Under the pieces are notes generated by a model that did not search any database, was not told the DNA's origin, and saw only the letters and a program-made list of their open reading frames with translations. A program made the translations under genes and the position numbers. From positions 201,462 to 265,461 of the forward strand of contig CAWHEB010000008.1 in the NCBI GenBank assembly GCA_963828285.1: a stretch of DNA of 64,000 nt, written 5' to 3'. Shown one piece after another: positions 54,889 through 63,992 of the stretch. Source of the stretch: DAIOEK01 sp963828285. GTDB lineage: Bacteria; Chloroflexota; Anaerolineae; Anaerolineales; Anaerolineaceae. Every line of letters begins with the position of its first letter. Position 1 is the first letter of the stretch.

Positions 54889-55311
54889 ATGGCAGAGCTC
54901 AAAACAAAAATTACGGATGTACCTATAAAGGATTTTCTTGACACGGTAACCGATGAACAGGTCCGTCAGGATTGCTGGAAAATTGCTGAGTTAATGGAAG
55001 CAGCCACTCAATCAAAAGGCCGGATGTGGGGGACAAGTATTGTAGGGTTTGGCAGCTATCATTACAAATCCATCAGTGGACAGGAAGGTGATTGGCCAAG
55101 AATTGGTTTTTCTCCTCGTAAACAAAATCTTACCCTGTATCTGATGGGTGGTTTCGAGAATTCCAGTGAGTTGCTTTCTAAACTGGGTAAACATAAGACC
55201 AGTAAGGGTTGTTTGTATATCAAACGACTTTCTGATGTTCAAATACCAGTCCTGGTTCAGCTAATAGATGCCACCATGCAATACATGAATAAAACATACC
55301 CGCCAAACTAA
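54889..55311 (+). CDS. DUF1801 protein, third copy
   Basis: A 140-residue DUF1801 protein of a subtype different from the 8.4-9.2 kb pair: it has RMWGTSIVGFGSYHYKSISG, WPRIGFSPRKQNLTLYLMGG and KGCLYIKRLSDVQIPVL. The ATG at 54889 follows GGAGGGTC. The function is unknown. A perfect palindromic terminator lies 48 bases downstream. Confidence 0.85.
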   Translation: MAELKTKITDVPIKDFLDTVTDEQVRQDCWKIAELMEAATQSKGRMWGTSIVGFGSYHYKSISGQEGDWPRIGFSPRKQNLTLYLMGGFENSSELLSKLGKHKTSKGCLYIKRLSDVQIPVLVQLIDATMQYMNKTYPPN

Positions 55312-55358
55312 AGAATATAATTTAATATTGCGGTTTATTGTGAACTTCAAAATAAATA

Positions 55359-55392
55359 AAAACGGGCTCTCCAATATTGGAGAGCCCGTTTT
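55359..55392. terminator. Bidirectional terminator (34-bp perfect palindrome)
   Basis: Arms 55359-55375 and 55376-55392 are perfectly complementary, with A and T runs at the ends. It separates the plus-strand DUF1801 gene from the minus-strand permease remnant. Confidence 0.88.
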
Positions 55393-55427
55393 CTTATGTA
55401 GTTAATCAAAATTCTTTCACAGTAACC

Positions 55428-56142
55428 TTAGCTCATCATTTGCCTACGCCGGCCAATAAATGCAATCGCCAACATGGCCAATATGAAAACTGTGAAACTC
55501 AATGCTGCTATATTCGCCGGTGCAAGTTGATGGATTCCAAGGTAATCAATGACCGATAAACCATTTTCCTTGTTGAATGGTCCCAGATACCAGAGAATTG
55601 GATACACAGACCTCAAACATTTTGCTGCTGCGGCTCCAGATTCCCAGGGTCAGCGCCAGGGTCGGGATGAATAGAACACCCAGCATCCCATGCGATGACA
55701 TGTGCAAGGATTCTCCGGCGGCAATTCTTCCGATCAAGACTCCACTGGAAATAGCAGCCGTAAATACCAATCCAGCGAGCCAGGAAGAAGCCAGAACCCG
55801 GATGAGGGGATAAGGTGCATGGAAGATCAGTTGTTCTGCCTGGTTTTTGATCTCCCTTTCGCCCATCCGCGACCAGATCAACACTGGCCAGATCACCGAT
55901 GCCATGTACCACATATTACGCATCTTCTCAGTCGGTTCAACTACACAGCCGATCCAGAGGATTGCCATCCCTATCAGCCAGTACCATTTCAATCCCTTGG
56001 TCAAAAGAAGGATTTCCGCCCAAACCAGACGGACCAGATTGAAATGGAAGCGATTGTCACTGGGAAGTGGTGTAAGCTGGATCGTTCCGGTCTGTATTGA
56101 AGCTGCCCCATCCTGGGCCGAAAACGAATGATCATTTATCAA
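55428..56142 (-). pseudogene. ABC-2-type permease, C-terminal part (truncated and frameshifted)
   Basis: The first frame (from 56142) has membrane helices KWYWLIGMAILWIGCVV, MWYMASVIWPVLIWSRMGER and LFIPTLALTLGIWSRSSKMF. After a switch near 55608-55620 it continues YPILWYLGPFNKENGLSVID, then a last helix (ALSFTVFILAMLAIAFIGRR) ending at 55428. This resembles the second half of large ABC-2 permeases. No ATPase gene is adjacent, and the region upstream of 56142 does not continue the protein. The truncation therefore looks real, while the inner frameshift may be a sequencing error. Confidence 0.6.
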
Positions 56143-56252
56143 TCACCAGACATAAATTTCTCACCCTTAAAGGAATAAATACAACTACACCATGGATATC
56201 TTCGTAGATTTGGTGTACTTCGTAAGTATTTTGTGTGGTCATGGAGATCAAT

Positions 56253-57740
56253 ATGGAAAAGCAAGATCAACGTTCGATGATCATTATCGGTGCCGGTATC
56301 GCCGGGTTATCCATGGGTGTATACGCCCAAATGAACGGATACAAATCGCAAATATTCGAAATGCACACCAGATCAGGTGGTTTGATGACCGCCTGGAAAC
56401 GCAAAGGATACACCATCGATGGCTGTATCCACTGGCTCACAGGATCCAGTAAAGATTACGATTACTATAAATATTGGGAAGAGATCGGCTTGATCCAGGG
56501 GAAAGAGATCATCAATCCGGAGATCTTTTCGCGGGTGGAAGGTCCGAATGGCGAAGTGGTCAATCTGTATTCCAATGTCGATCAACTCGAAAAGCATCTG
56601 TTGGAAGTGGGCCCAGCCGACGAAAAGCCCATCAAGGAAATGTGCAAGACCATCCGCGGATTTACAAAGTGGAATCCATCGATTGATTCGACTGGGCTCA
56701 AATCTGTTATACCTCTTGCCACTGTCATGCCTGCCCTGATGAAATACGGCAAAATGACCATGAAAGAATTTGGAGAAAAATTCCAAACACCCATCCTCCG
56801 CTTTGTCTTCAGCGAGCTTTGGTTTCCAGAGATGAGTGCTGTAGGTTTATTGATGACCCTGGCCATGTTAAATAATAACGGCGCCGGTTATCCCATTGGC
56901 GGATCGATCCCGATGGCTGATTCAGTGGAAGAGAAATACAAAAAGCTGGGTGGGGTGATGCATTATGGTACACCTGTAGAGAAAATCATAGTGGAAGACA
57001 AACGCGCCGTTGGCATACGGTTAACTGATGGAAGGGAATACCGGGCGGATGTGATCGTTTCTGCCGCGGATGGATATGCCACCATCTTCAAAATGCTGGA
57101 TGGAAAATTCCTGGACGAAAAGGTAACCGAATTATACGAAAAAGCACCCGCATTTCCTGCTCTGGTGTTCATGGGATTCGGTGTTAAACGCGAGTTCAAC
57201 GATCTTCCAAAGATGACTAGTGGTCTGGCGTTCTTCCTGAAAGAACCTTTCACGGTGGCAGGCGAAGAGATCAAACTTTTGGAGACTTGTATCTTCAATT
57301 ATGATCCAACCCTGGCACCGGAAGGGAAAACCGTCATGACAGTCATGTTCCCCAGTGATTACCAGTATTGGAAAGACCTTTCGAATGATTCTGAACACTA
57401 TGAAGCAGAGAAGCAACAAGCTGCGCTTCATGTCATCCGCGGATTAACCGAAAGGTTCCCGGGATTGGAAGAAGATGTCGAAATGATCGATGTCGCCACA
57501 CCGGTAACCTTCGAACGGTATACCGGCAACTGGAAAGGTTCGTTTGAAGGTTGGCTGCCAACTCCTACCGCAATGATGAAACCTATCAAAAAGATGCTTC
57601 CCGGACTGGAGAATTTCTACATGGTTGGGCAATGGGTCCAGGCTGGCGGCGGACTCCCCAGCGGTGCAATGACTGCCCGTGAGGTGATGAAATCCATATG
57701 CAAAGCGGACCGGGTGAAATTCAAGATCTCAGTCGAATAA
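56253..57740 (+). CDS. Phytoene-desaturase-like FAD oxidoreductase (CrtI family)
   Basis: A 495-residue flavoprotein. The FAD motif is MIIIGAGIAGLSMGVYAQM followed by Phe-Glu (IFEMHTRSGGL), with the GxxxTAWKRKGYTIDGCIHW block that defines the desaturase/isomerase group. The C-terminus has YMVGQWVQAGGGLPSGAMTA, the second flavin block. It oxidises or isomerises a polyene, or perhaps a lipid with a carotenoid-like chain. No carotenoid gene is adjacent. A GGAGAT site supports the ATG at 56253. Confidence 0.85.
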   Translation: MEKQDQRSMIIIGAGIAGLSMGVYAQMNGYKSQIFEMHTRSGGLMTAWKRKGYTIDGCIHWLTGSSKDYDYYKYWEEIGLIQGKEIINPEIFSRVEGPNGEVVNLYSNVDQLEKHLLEVGPADEKPIKEMCKTIRGFTKWNPSIDSTGLKSVIPLATVMPALMKYGKMTMKEFGEKFQTPILRFVFSELWFPEMSAVGLLMTLAMLNNNGAGYPIGGSIPMADSVEEKYKKLGGVMHYGTPVEKIIVEDKRAVGIRLTDGREYRADVIVSAADGYATIFKMLDGKFLDEKVTELYEKAPAFPALVFMGFGVKREFNDLPKMTSGLAFFLKEPFTVAGEEIKLLETCIFNYDPTLAPEGKTVMTVMFPSDYQYWKDLSNDSEHYEAEKQQAALHVIRGLTERFPGLEEDVEMIDVATPVTFERYTGNWKGSFEGWLPTPTAMMKPIKKMLPGLENFYMVGQWVQAGGGLPSGAMTAREVMKSICKADRVKFKISVE

Positions 57741-58052
57741 ACCTGCCTAAACAAACCCAAACTCAAAATTGTCTGATATCAAATAAGACCCATACAACTC
57801 TCTCCCCCAACAGGTGGAGGGAGTTTCTCCCCTATGGATGGATGTGCTCGAATGACACACCGGGTAATATTATATTGCCCGAGTGAATTCCGGTGACAAT
57901 ACTTGCTGTGTTACTCTCCTATGTCGGATTTATCCATACATTTCGAGCGGATAATCTTGCCGGGATGGCTGTTGAGAAGACCAAAGCTTCAGAATTATTG
58001 ACACTTAGGGTGGATAACATCTCTGGTAGATAAAAACTTTTTGGAGATTGAA
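57741..58052. other. Gene-free stretch with a hairpin
   Basis: After the CrtI-like gene, a long imperfect hairpin (57796-57825, arms ACTCTCTCCCCC-type and GGTGGAGGGAGT, loop AACA) may act as a weak terminator. The rest to 58052 holds no credible gene, except a 46-codon GTG frame at 57892 that I do not support. Confidence 0.5.
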
Positions 58053-58469
58053 ATGAAAAACAAAATTATAGTTTTCGCTTTAATAATTACCATGGTGGTT
58101 TTGGTTGTGAGTTTGGTTCCCAATACTGTATCTGCGGAATCCAATTTACCATTACCGATTGCGCAAGCAGGTACTCCGACACCCAGTGGAGGTATTGTAG
58201 TTCCTGGCTTTACCTTGCAGTTCTATGCACCAGGTCCCAACCCGTTGGTCAAAGAAGCGGATGCCCATGGTCGGATAGCTGGACCATTGATGGGAATCTG
58301 GCATGGCCTTATTTCACCGGTAACACTCATCATTTCATTTAATAATCCGAATGTTCAAATGTATGAAGTGCATAATGATGGGAGCCAATATAACCTTGGT
58401 TTTTTGATCGGAGTGGCAATCTTATTCCTATTACTCGGAGTCGGAGTTGGCTCCAGACGCAGACGGTAA
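58053..58469 (+). CDS. Small exported membrane-anchored protein of unknown function
   Basis: A 138-residue protein. It has a signal peptide (KNKIIVFALIITMVVLVVSL, cleavage near VSAES), a polar middle, a first hydrophobic stretch (GPLMGIWHGLISPVTLIISF) and a second (LGFLIGVAILFLLLGVGVG) with an RRRR tail that would stay in the cytoplasm. The segment FNNPNVQMYEVHNDGSQYN between the helices looks conserved in style but I cannot name the family. A GGAGAT site precedes the ATG. Confidence 0.7.
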   Translation: MKNKIIVFALIITMVVLVVSLVPNTVSAESNLPLPIAQAGTPTPSGGIVVPGFTLQFYAPGPNPLVKEADAHGRIAGPLMGIWHGLISPVTLIISFNNPNVQMYEVHNDGSQYNLGFLIGVAILFLLLGVGVGSRRRR

Positions 58470-58513
58470 TTCTGATCAGGCGCAATGAAATAAGTCACAC
58501 AATATTAACAATA

Positions 58514-58544
58514 AAACAGGAGTGGAACTTGTCCACTCCTGTTT
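58514..58544. terminator. Bidirectional terminator
   Basis: A 13-bp stem (58514-58526 with 58532-58544, loop ACTTG) with flanking A and T runs separates the plus-strand exported protein gene from the minus-strand STAS-like gene. Confidence 0.85.
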
Positions 58545-58546
58545 CT

Positions 58547-58900
58547 TTACTCGACCAGCCAATCCTTCGCCTGGTCTACAGTGTCAAATGGTTTTCTTGA
58601 CTTTGGCCATACTGCATTTACTGCCGACAACAAAACATTTTGAATCCCTGTGACGCCAACAACAGCTGCCTTTTTCGTCAAAGGTAGAGAAATGGCTCCC
58701 TGCTGTTTGATCACTTCCAATTGCTCTTTGCTAAAATGGCAGCCTGTGACATTCGATAAAGATAGAACGTCACTGGATTTTGTATCTACAATAATCTGAG
58801 TTGCCATTTTTACTTGTTCGATAAACTCGGGTTGTTTTAGTCCAGTATAGTCAATGTAAAGAATTTTCTTCCCTTTATATACGATCCATTCAGCGCTCAT
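58547..58900 (-). CDS. STAS/SEC14-like domain protein
   Basis: A 117-residue soluble protein. The order of elements (KKILYIDYTGLKQPEF, VDTKSSDVLSLSNVTG, KKAAVVGVTGIQNVLLSAVN, KPFDTVDQAKDWLVE) is that of a widespread STAS-like domain with alternating strands and helices. The function is unknown; it may be a stress-related or signalling module. It is flanked by a bidirectional terminator at its 3' end. Confidence 0.75.
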   Translation of the reverse strand: MSAEWIVYKGKKILYIDYTGLKQPEFIEQVKMATQIIVDTKSSDVLSLSNVTGCHFSKEQLEVIKQQGAISLPLTKKAAVVGVTGIQNVLLSAVNAVWPKSRKPFDTVDQAKDWLVE

Positions 58901-59093
58901 TCTGTGTTCTCCATACGAAAGAATATGTCCAACTTTTTCCTACATAAAATCTTCGACACATTTTTGAACATCAGGAGGTAAAGTTTGTAATCTATTTTAT
59001 GATAAAAATAAGGTGGATATCGTGATTTAATGATCAACAAATACGGAACTGTTTTTTCCTGAAAAAAGAAGAAGATCGGATGAAAGATAACGT

Positions 59094-59708
59094 ATGGCCT
59101 CGATGAATATCATCAAACTGGATCAACATCAATTAAACCAGGCAGCAGATGTTGTTGCTTCCTCATTTTTTGACTATCCGATGTTCACTTTTTGTTTCCC
59201 TGATCCCGAAAAACGGGCAAAGTACCTACCCTGGTATCTGCGGAATGCCTTGAGATGTGCCTTCCGGTTTGGCGAGGTCCATTCAACGCCGGAATTTGCA
59301 GGTGTTATTTTTACCCTGCCTCCGCATCATACCAGGATAACCCTGTGGGAATATATCCTGAATGGTTACCTGGCGACGCCTCTGGTCCTTGGATTCCGAT
59401 ATTATGCGACTTCGATGGATTGTGAGAATTTCGCAGAGAGCATCCACGAGAAGATCATGCTCAACCGCCCACATCATTATCTCTGGGGATTGGCTGTTCA
59501 TCCGGACTGGAAACGAAAAGGGGTGGGGAAGACCCTCATTCAACCTCTCCTCGCGAAAGCAGATGTTGATCGCTTGCCGATCTACCTGGAGACTCACGAC
59601 GAAAACAATATCGCCTATTATCTGCAAATGGGATTTTCTCTCGCACATACCCAGACTATTCCAAATCATGCCTTATCCATTTGGTGTATGGTTCGTGAAC
59701 CGGTATGA
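59094..59708 (+). CDS. GNAT-family N-acetyltransferase
   Basis: A 204-residue acetyltransferase. Acetyl-CoA binding is shown by HHYLWGLAVHPDWKRKGVG then KTLIQPLLAKADVD, and the C-terminal strand-helix by IYLETHDENNIAYYLQMGFS. The N-terminus, QAADVVASSFFDYPMFTFCF, is typical of a group often annotated only as GNAT. The start could be the ATG at 59094 or 59103; no strong ribosome site distinguishes them. Confidence 0.87.
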   Translation: MASMNIIKLDQHQLNQAADVVASSFFDYPMFTFCFPDPEKRAKYLPWYLRNALRCAFRFGEVHSTPEFAGVIFTLPPHHTRITLWEYILNGYLATPLVLGFRYYATSMDCENFAESIHEKIMLNRPHHYLWGLAVHPDWKRKGVGKTLIQPLLAKADVDRLPIYLETHDENNIAYYLQMGFSLAHTQTIPNHALSIWCMVREPV

Positions 59709-59804
59709 AGTGGACCCAACCCAGCCGGTCAGATGGATCACGTTAAGTTCTAGATTGTTGGTGAATTAACTTTTCGGATAATGGAGTGATTAGAGTTCTA
59801 TTGT

Positions 59805-61575
59805 TTAACCCAGGTTCCAGAAAATAGGCAAAACAATCAATATGATGAGAAAAACTAATAGGGTCAATAATATTCCGACCTTGGCGTAATCGCGGAACTT
59901 GTAACCGCCGGGTCCCATGACCAGCACATTCACGGGATGTCCCAGCGGAGTGATAAAAGCTACGGAGGATGCTAAAGCGACTGCCATAGCCAACGCCCGC
60001 GGATCAATCCCTGATGAATTTGCGAGTTGAATAGCTATCGGTGCCATGATAGCTGCAACGGCAGCCCCATTCATGACCTGGGTAAAAATGATCACCAGCC
60101 CTGCTAGACCGGCTAACAGAACCAAGCTGCCATGGTTTCCAAAATACACCAGCAAATTATTGCTGAGTAATTCCGCTACACCTGTTTTCGTTAATGCGAT
60201 CCCCAGCGGCAGCATACCTGCTATGAGAAATACGCTTTTCCAATCTACAGCCCGATATGCCTGATCCATATCCAGGACCTTGAACAGGACCATAACCAAC
60301 GCACCAGCCAATAGAATTTCTCCTGTGGCCATCGGACTAAACGCTACCGCAATCAAAGTACCTGCCATGATCACAGAGGAGAATAGTGCCTTGACCCTGT
60401 TGATAGGTTCAGTGCTTCTATTGAGGACTAGAAATTCTGGCTCGGACTGTAACACCCGTAATTGGGTCTCGGTGCCTTCCAGGAGCAGCGCGTCGCCAAA
60501 TTGAAGTGGCATATCTCCGTGACCGGTCCGGTATGGACGACCAGCCCGCCAGATCGCCAGCACATTTATTCCAAATTTTTCACGAAAATGAGCATCCCTT
60601 AATGTATGTCCGATCAATTGTGATCGCGGAGCCAACACCATCTCGATCAGATCCATTTCCGGGTAACTCTGCGGAGTGGATAACTCGATCCACTTTTGCA
60701 ACTCATCTGTATTGATCAAGTCGATCCGGCCGATCATCTGAAGGACATCGTTTACTTTGATTTTCGTGATTGGCGAAATGGTTTCGATCATCCTTCCGTG
60801 ACTGTTGATGGCAACCAGATTGAGATTGAATTTCTCTCGTAATTGACTATCCCTTACCAATACGCCTACAAGCGGAGATCCTGGGAAGACCCTGCCCTGA
60901 ATGACACGCTCTTCCAAATGATAAACATCATCCAGGTCACCCGTCTCACTCGGAATATTGCCTGTATTGGGATGAGCATATTTCGGCAACAGATTTCTGC
61001 CGAGCAAGCCAATATACAAAATACCAGCGATAACAATGGGTAATCCCACCGGGATGAAATCCAGAAGGCCAAATCCAACCAGATCGTGCTGCCTAAGTAC
61101 TCCACTCACGAGAATGTTGGTGGTGGTAAGTAAAGTCGCCATTCCGCCCAGGATGGTGCCAAAAGCCATTGGCATCAGCAAGCGGGAAGCTGAGACCTCA
61201 GACTTTTTTGAAGCGCCAATGATTGCCGGCATCAATACAGATGCGGCTGCGATATTGTTCATGAATAAGGATAAAACCGCCCCGGCTAAGGTTACGGTAA
61301 ACACCAATGTGATTTCCCGTTTCCCCCCAATACGGATCAGCCATTCGCCAATTCTTTCGGTCAAACCTGACCGTACGTAAACCATCTGCCAGGATGAAGA
61401 TGGCTATGATGGCGATCACAGCCGATCTGCTGAAACCCGAGAATGTTTCCTGTGGAGTCAGTACACCGGAAAGTCCCAGAGCTAACATAGCCAGCAGTGC
61501 GATCAAATCTGGTCGCGGACGGCCTATCAACAGGAAACAGATGGCAATCAGAAGAATGATCAACGTAATGGTCAT
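59805..61575 (-). pseudogene. SLC13/DASS-type transporter with RCK_C (TrkA-C) domains (one frameshift)
   Basis: The first frame (from 61575) gives TITLIILLIAICFLLIGRPR, DLIALLAMLALGLSGVLTPQ and SAVIAIIAIFILADGLRT. It switches at about 61375-61385 to RSGLTERIGEWLIRIG and runs to 59805. Two cytoplasmic RCK_C domains occupy the middle (GSPLVGVLVRDSQLREKFNL and LAPRSQLIGHTLRDAHFREK). The second half of the transporter (NNIAAASVLMPAIIGASKKS repeated in kind later as NGAAVAAIMAPIAIQLANSS) completes the inverted-repeat fold. It probably carries sulfate, a dicarboxylate or a similar anion with Na+. Total about 590 residues. Confidence 0.87.
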
Positions 61576-61789
61576 GTACCATTTTCCCCAAAGTCGATAA
61601 AATGACTCCTTCTCATTATATAGAGGTTATCCATCAGTAAGATGGAATTGCATTAAGTTCTACTTGAAATGATTGGCAGAACCTGTCCACTCGGTCAGGT
61701 ATGAACTCCCCCATTGACAGGAGAGTTTTTATATTTATCAGCTATGATATGAGAATAATGAACTGTCATATCGAATAACAAGGTTGCCT

Positions 61790-62419
61790 ATGTCAGCGAT
61801 AAACCAATCTCAATTTCACAAAGAACTTCGCGATACATACGACAAATACTCCCAGGACCGGGATGCCAGCTCGATCCAGGAGTGGAAAGTCGTTGAGCGG
61901 GGAAATTTCCTGACTCTCCTCAAACATGAAAAGAAACAGACCCTGCTGGAAATTGGCAGCGGACCGGGTAGGGACGCCTTATTCTTTCAGGAAAACGGAT
62001 TCAAGACCACCTGCATCGATCTTTCTCCAGCCATGATCGCTGCCTGTTTACAGAAAGGTCTTTCTGCTCAGGTGATGGATATGACCGATCTGACTTTCCC
62101 GGATGGATCCTTCGATGCGGTCTATACCTTGAATGCGCTGCTCCACCTGACCAAAGCGGAATTTCCCATTGTCCTGCATCAAATCGACCGGGTCCTCAAA
62201 CCGGGTGGATTGATTTATCTCGGAATGTACGGTGGTTATGAATTTGCCGGTATTCTCGAGCGGGATCATTACATCCCCAAACGCTTTTTTTCCTACTTCA
62301 CCGATGATGGCATCCTCCTTGAAGTTATGAAGGTTTTTGACCTTCTCTCTTTTGGTACTGTTTATTTTGAGCCTGAGGATCCATTCCATTTTCAATCCAT
62401 GATTCTCAGGAAAAAATAG
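61790..62419 (+). CDS. Class I SAM-dependent methyltransferase
   Basis: A 209-residue methyltransferase. Motif I is LLEIGSGPGRDALFFQ, motif II KTTCIDLSPAMIAACLQ and the later block SFDAVYTLNALLHL, followed by VLKPGGLIYLGMYGG. The substrate is unknown. The ATG at 61790 has an AAGG site at suitable spacing; the TTG at 61784 is less likely. Confidence 0.88.
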   Translation: MSAINQSQFHKELRDTYDKYSQDRDASSIQEWKVVERGNFLTLLKHEKKQTLLEIGSGPGRDALFFQENGFKTTCIDLSPAMIAACLQKGLSAQVMDMTDLTFPDGSFDAVYTLNALLHLTKAEFPIVLHQIDRVLKPGGLIYLGMYGGYEFAGILERDHYIPKRFFSYFTDDGILLEVMKVFDLLSFGTVYFEPEDPFHFQSMILRKK

Positions 62420-62530
62420 TACAGTTGTCCATTGAAATCAGTCTCTAACGGCTCAAAATAGTCATGATGCCTGTTGACGGGCTAACAATGTTTAGGAATC
62501 TAGTACGGTAGAAATCGTGAGGGAAATGCA

Positions 62531-63220
62531 ATGACAGAAAATCAGATGTCCAAAAGTAAATTAATGACCCTGGTTGTCACCCGCTTTATCGCATCAGTGG
62601 TCTTTCTGGGAGCCTTGTTCTTTCTCCCGGCGGGTACATTCAACTACTGGCAGGCGTGGTTGTTTTCCGCGATCATTTTTATCCCCGTTCTGTTTGTCCT
62701 TTTCTATCTGCTAAAGAATGATTCGGGGCTGCTCGAACGCCGGATGAGAACGAAGGAACCCGAGAAAACGCAACGCCTGGTGATCGCATTATCCACCATC
62801 CCGCTGCTTGCCGCATACCTGCTGCCGGGGTTTGACATCCGCTTTGGCTGGTCCCACGTCCCTGTGTGGATGGTCATCGCCGCGGATGTGATCGTGCTGA
62901 TCGGATATCTGATTGTGTTCCTGGTGTTCAAAGAGAACCGCTACACCTCCAGAGTGGTGGAAGTGGAAAAGGAACAGACCGTCATCAGCAGCGGACCGTA
63001 CAGTCTTGTGCGGCACCCGATGTATTCAGGTGTCACCCTCATGTATGTGTTCTCTCCGCTGGCACTTGGATCATACTGGGCAATGCTTCCTGCTTTGCTC
63101 ATCATCCCGGTGCTGGCTGCCAGGATGTTCAATGAAGAGAAAGTCCTCAGCCGCGATTTGAAGGGTTACCCGGAATATATGCAGAAGGTAAAATATAGGT
63201 TGATACCGGGAGTGTGGTAG
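62531..63220 (+). CDS. ICMT-family membrane methyltransferase, tandem copy 1
   Basis: A 229-residue membrane protein with about five helices. The C-terminal SAM-binding part has YSLVRHPMYSGVTLMYVFS and ARMFNEEKVLSRDLKGYPEY, the isoprenylcysteine carboxyl methyltransferase/PEMT pattern (RHPxY and EE). The bacterial substrate is unknown. It is followed 30 bases later by a close paralogue. Confidence 0.9.
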   Translation: MTENQMSKSKLMTLVVTRFIASVVFLGALFFLPAGTFNYWQAWLFSAIIFIPVLFVLFYLLKNDSGLLERRMRTKEPEKTQRLVIALSTIPLLAAYLLPGFDIRFGWSHVPVWMVIAADVIVLIGYLIVFLVFKENRYTSRVVEVEKEQTVISSGPYSLVRHPMYSGVTLMYVFSPLALGSYWAMLPALLIIPVLAARMFNEEKVLSRDLKGYPEYMQKVKYRLIPGVW

Positions 63221-63250
63221 AAGTCAGCAATAAATGGGGAGGGTGAAAAA

Positions 63251-63937
63251 ATGACTGCTCATTATACGCAAAATCAACTGGCGAAAATGATCTCAACCCG
63301 GTTTCTCGGGGCGTTCATTGTGTTGGGTGTGATCTTCTTTTGGCCAGCCGGTACATTTGCATACTGGCAGGCCTGGGTGTATATGGTTGTAATTATCGTA
63401 CCTGCAGCGATCGCGCTATCCTACATGATTAGAAAATCCCCGGAACTGATCGAGCGCAGAATGCGGATGCGGGAACGTGAAGCCGAGCAAAAAAGGATCA
63501 TCACGCTGGCATACATCCCGTTCTTGGTGCAATTCCTTCTGCCGGGCTTCGACTTCCGCTACGGCTGGTCGCATGTACCGCTCTGGCTGGTCATCACTGC
63601 CGACATCCTCGTTCTCACCGGTTACACTTTTATTCTCTTCGTTTTCCGCGAAAACCGGTTCGCCTCGCGGGTGGTGGAAGTGGAGACAGAACAGACAGTG
63701 ATCTCCACGGGACCGTATGCCGTAGTTAGGCACCCGATGTATTTGGGAGTGTTATTGATGTATTCCATCACTCCCCTGGCATTGGGATCCTACTGGGCGC
63801 TGATCCCGGCTGTTTGGGTTTTTCCAGTGCTGGTCTTACGCATCCTCAACGAGGAGAAGGTTCTTTCTCGTGACTTGAATGGTTATCCGGAATACATGCA
63901 GAAGGTGAAATACAGGTTGATACCGGGTGTGTGGTAG
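63251..63937 (+). CDS. ICMT-family membrane methyltransferase, tandem copy 2
   Basis: A 228-residue paralogue of the preceding gene, colinear throughout: WPAGTFAYWQAWVYMVVI, DFRYGWSHVPLWLVITADIL, YAVVRHPMYLGVLLMYSIT and a nearly identical end (NGYPEYMQKVKYRLIPGVW). The ribosome site is GGAGGGTG. The pair results from tandem duplication. The close conservation of both C-termini suggests both are functional. Confidence 0.9.
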   Translation: MTAHYTQNQLAKMISTRFLGAFIVLGVIFFWPAGTFAYWQAWVYMVVIIVPAAIALSYMIRKSPELIERRMRMREREAEQKRIITLAYIPFLVQFLLPGFDFRYGWSHVPLWLVITADILVLTGYTFILFVFRENRFASRVVEVETEQTVISTGPYAVVRHPMYLGVLLMYSITPLALGSYWALIPAVWVFPVLVLRILNEEKVLSRDLNGYPEYMQKVKYRLIPGVW

Positions 63938-63949
63938 GGAATGGTTTTG

Positions 63950-63992
63950 CCTCCCTTATCAAGGGAGGTGGCTGGATCGGTTTTATCCAGCC
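63950..63992. repeat. Double hairpin at the window end (REP-like)
   Basis: Two adjacent hairpins are visible: CCTCCCTT/AAGGGAGG (63950-63957, 63961-63968) and GGCTGGAT/ATCCAGCC (63970-63977, 63985-63992). It has no T-tract of terminator type and looks like a dispersed intergenic repeat. It may continue beyond the window. Confidence 0.5.

Noticed and set aside
57892..58032. 46-codon GTG-started frame with a hydrophobic N-terminus
   Set aside because: No ribosome site, no homologous motif, and it overlaps the leader of the exported protein gene.
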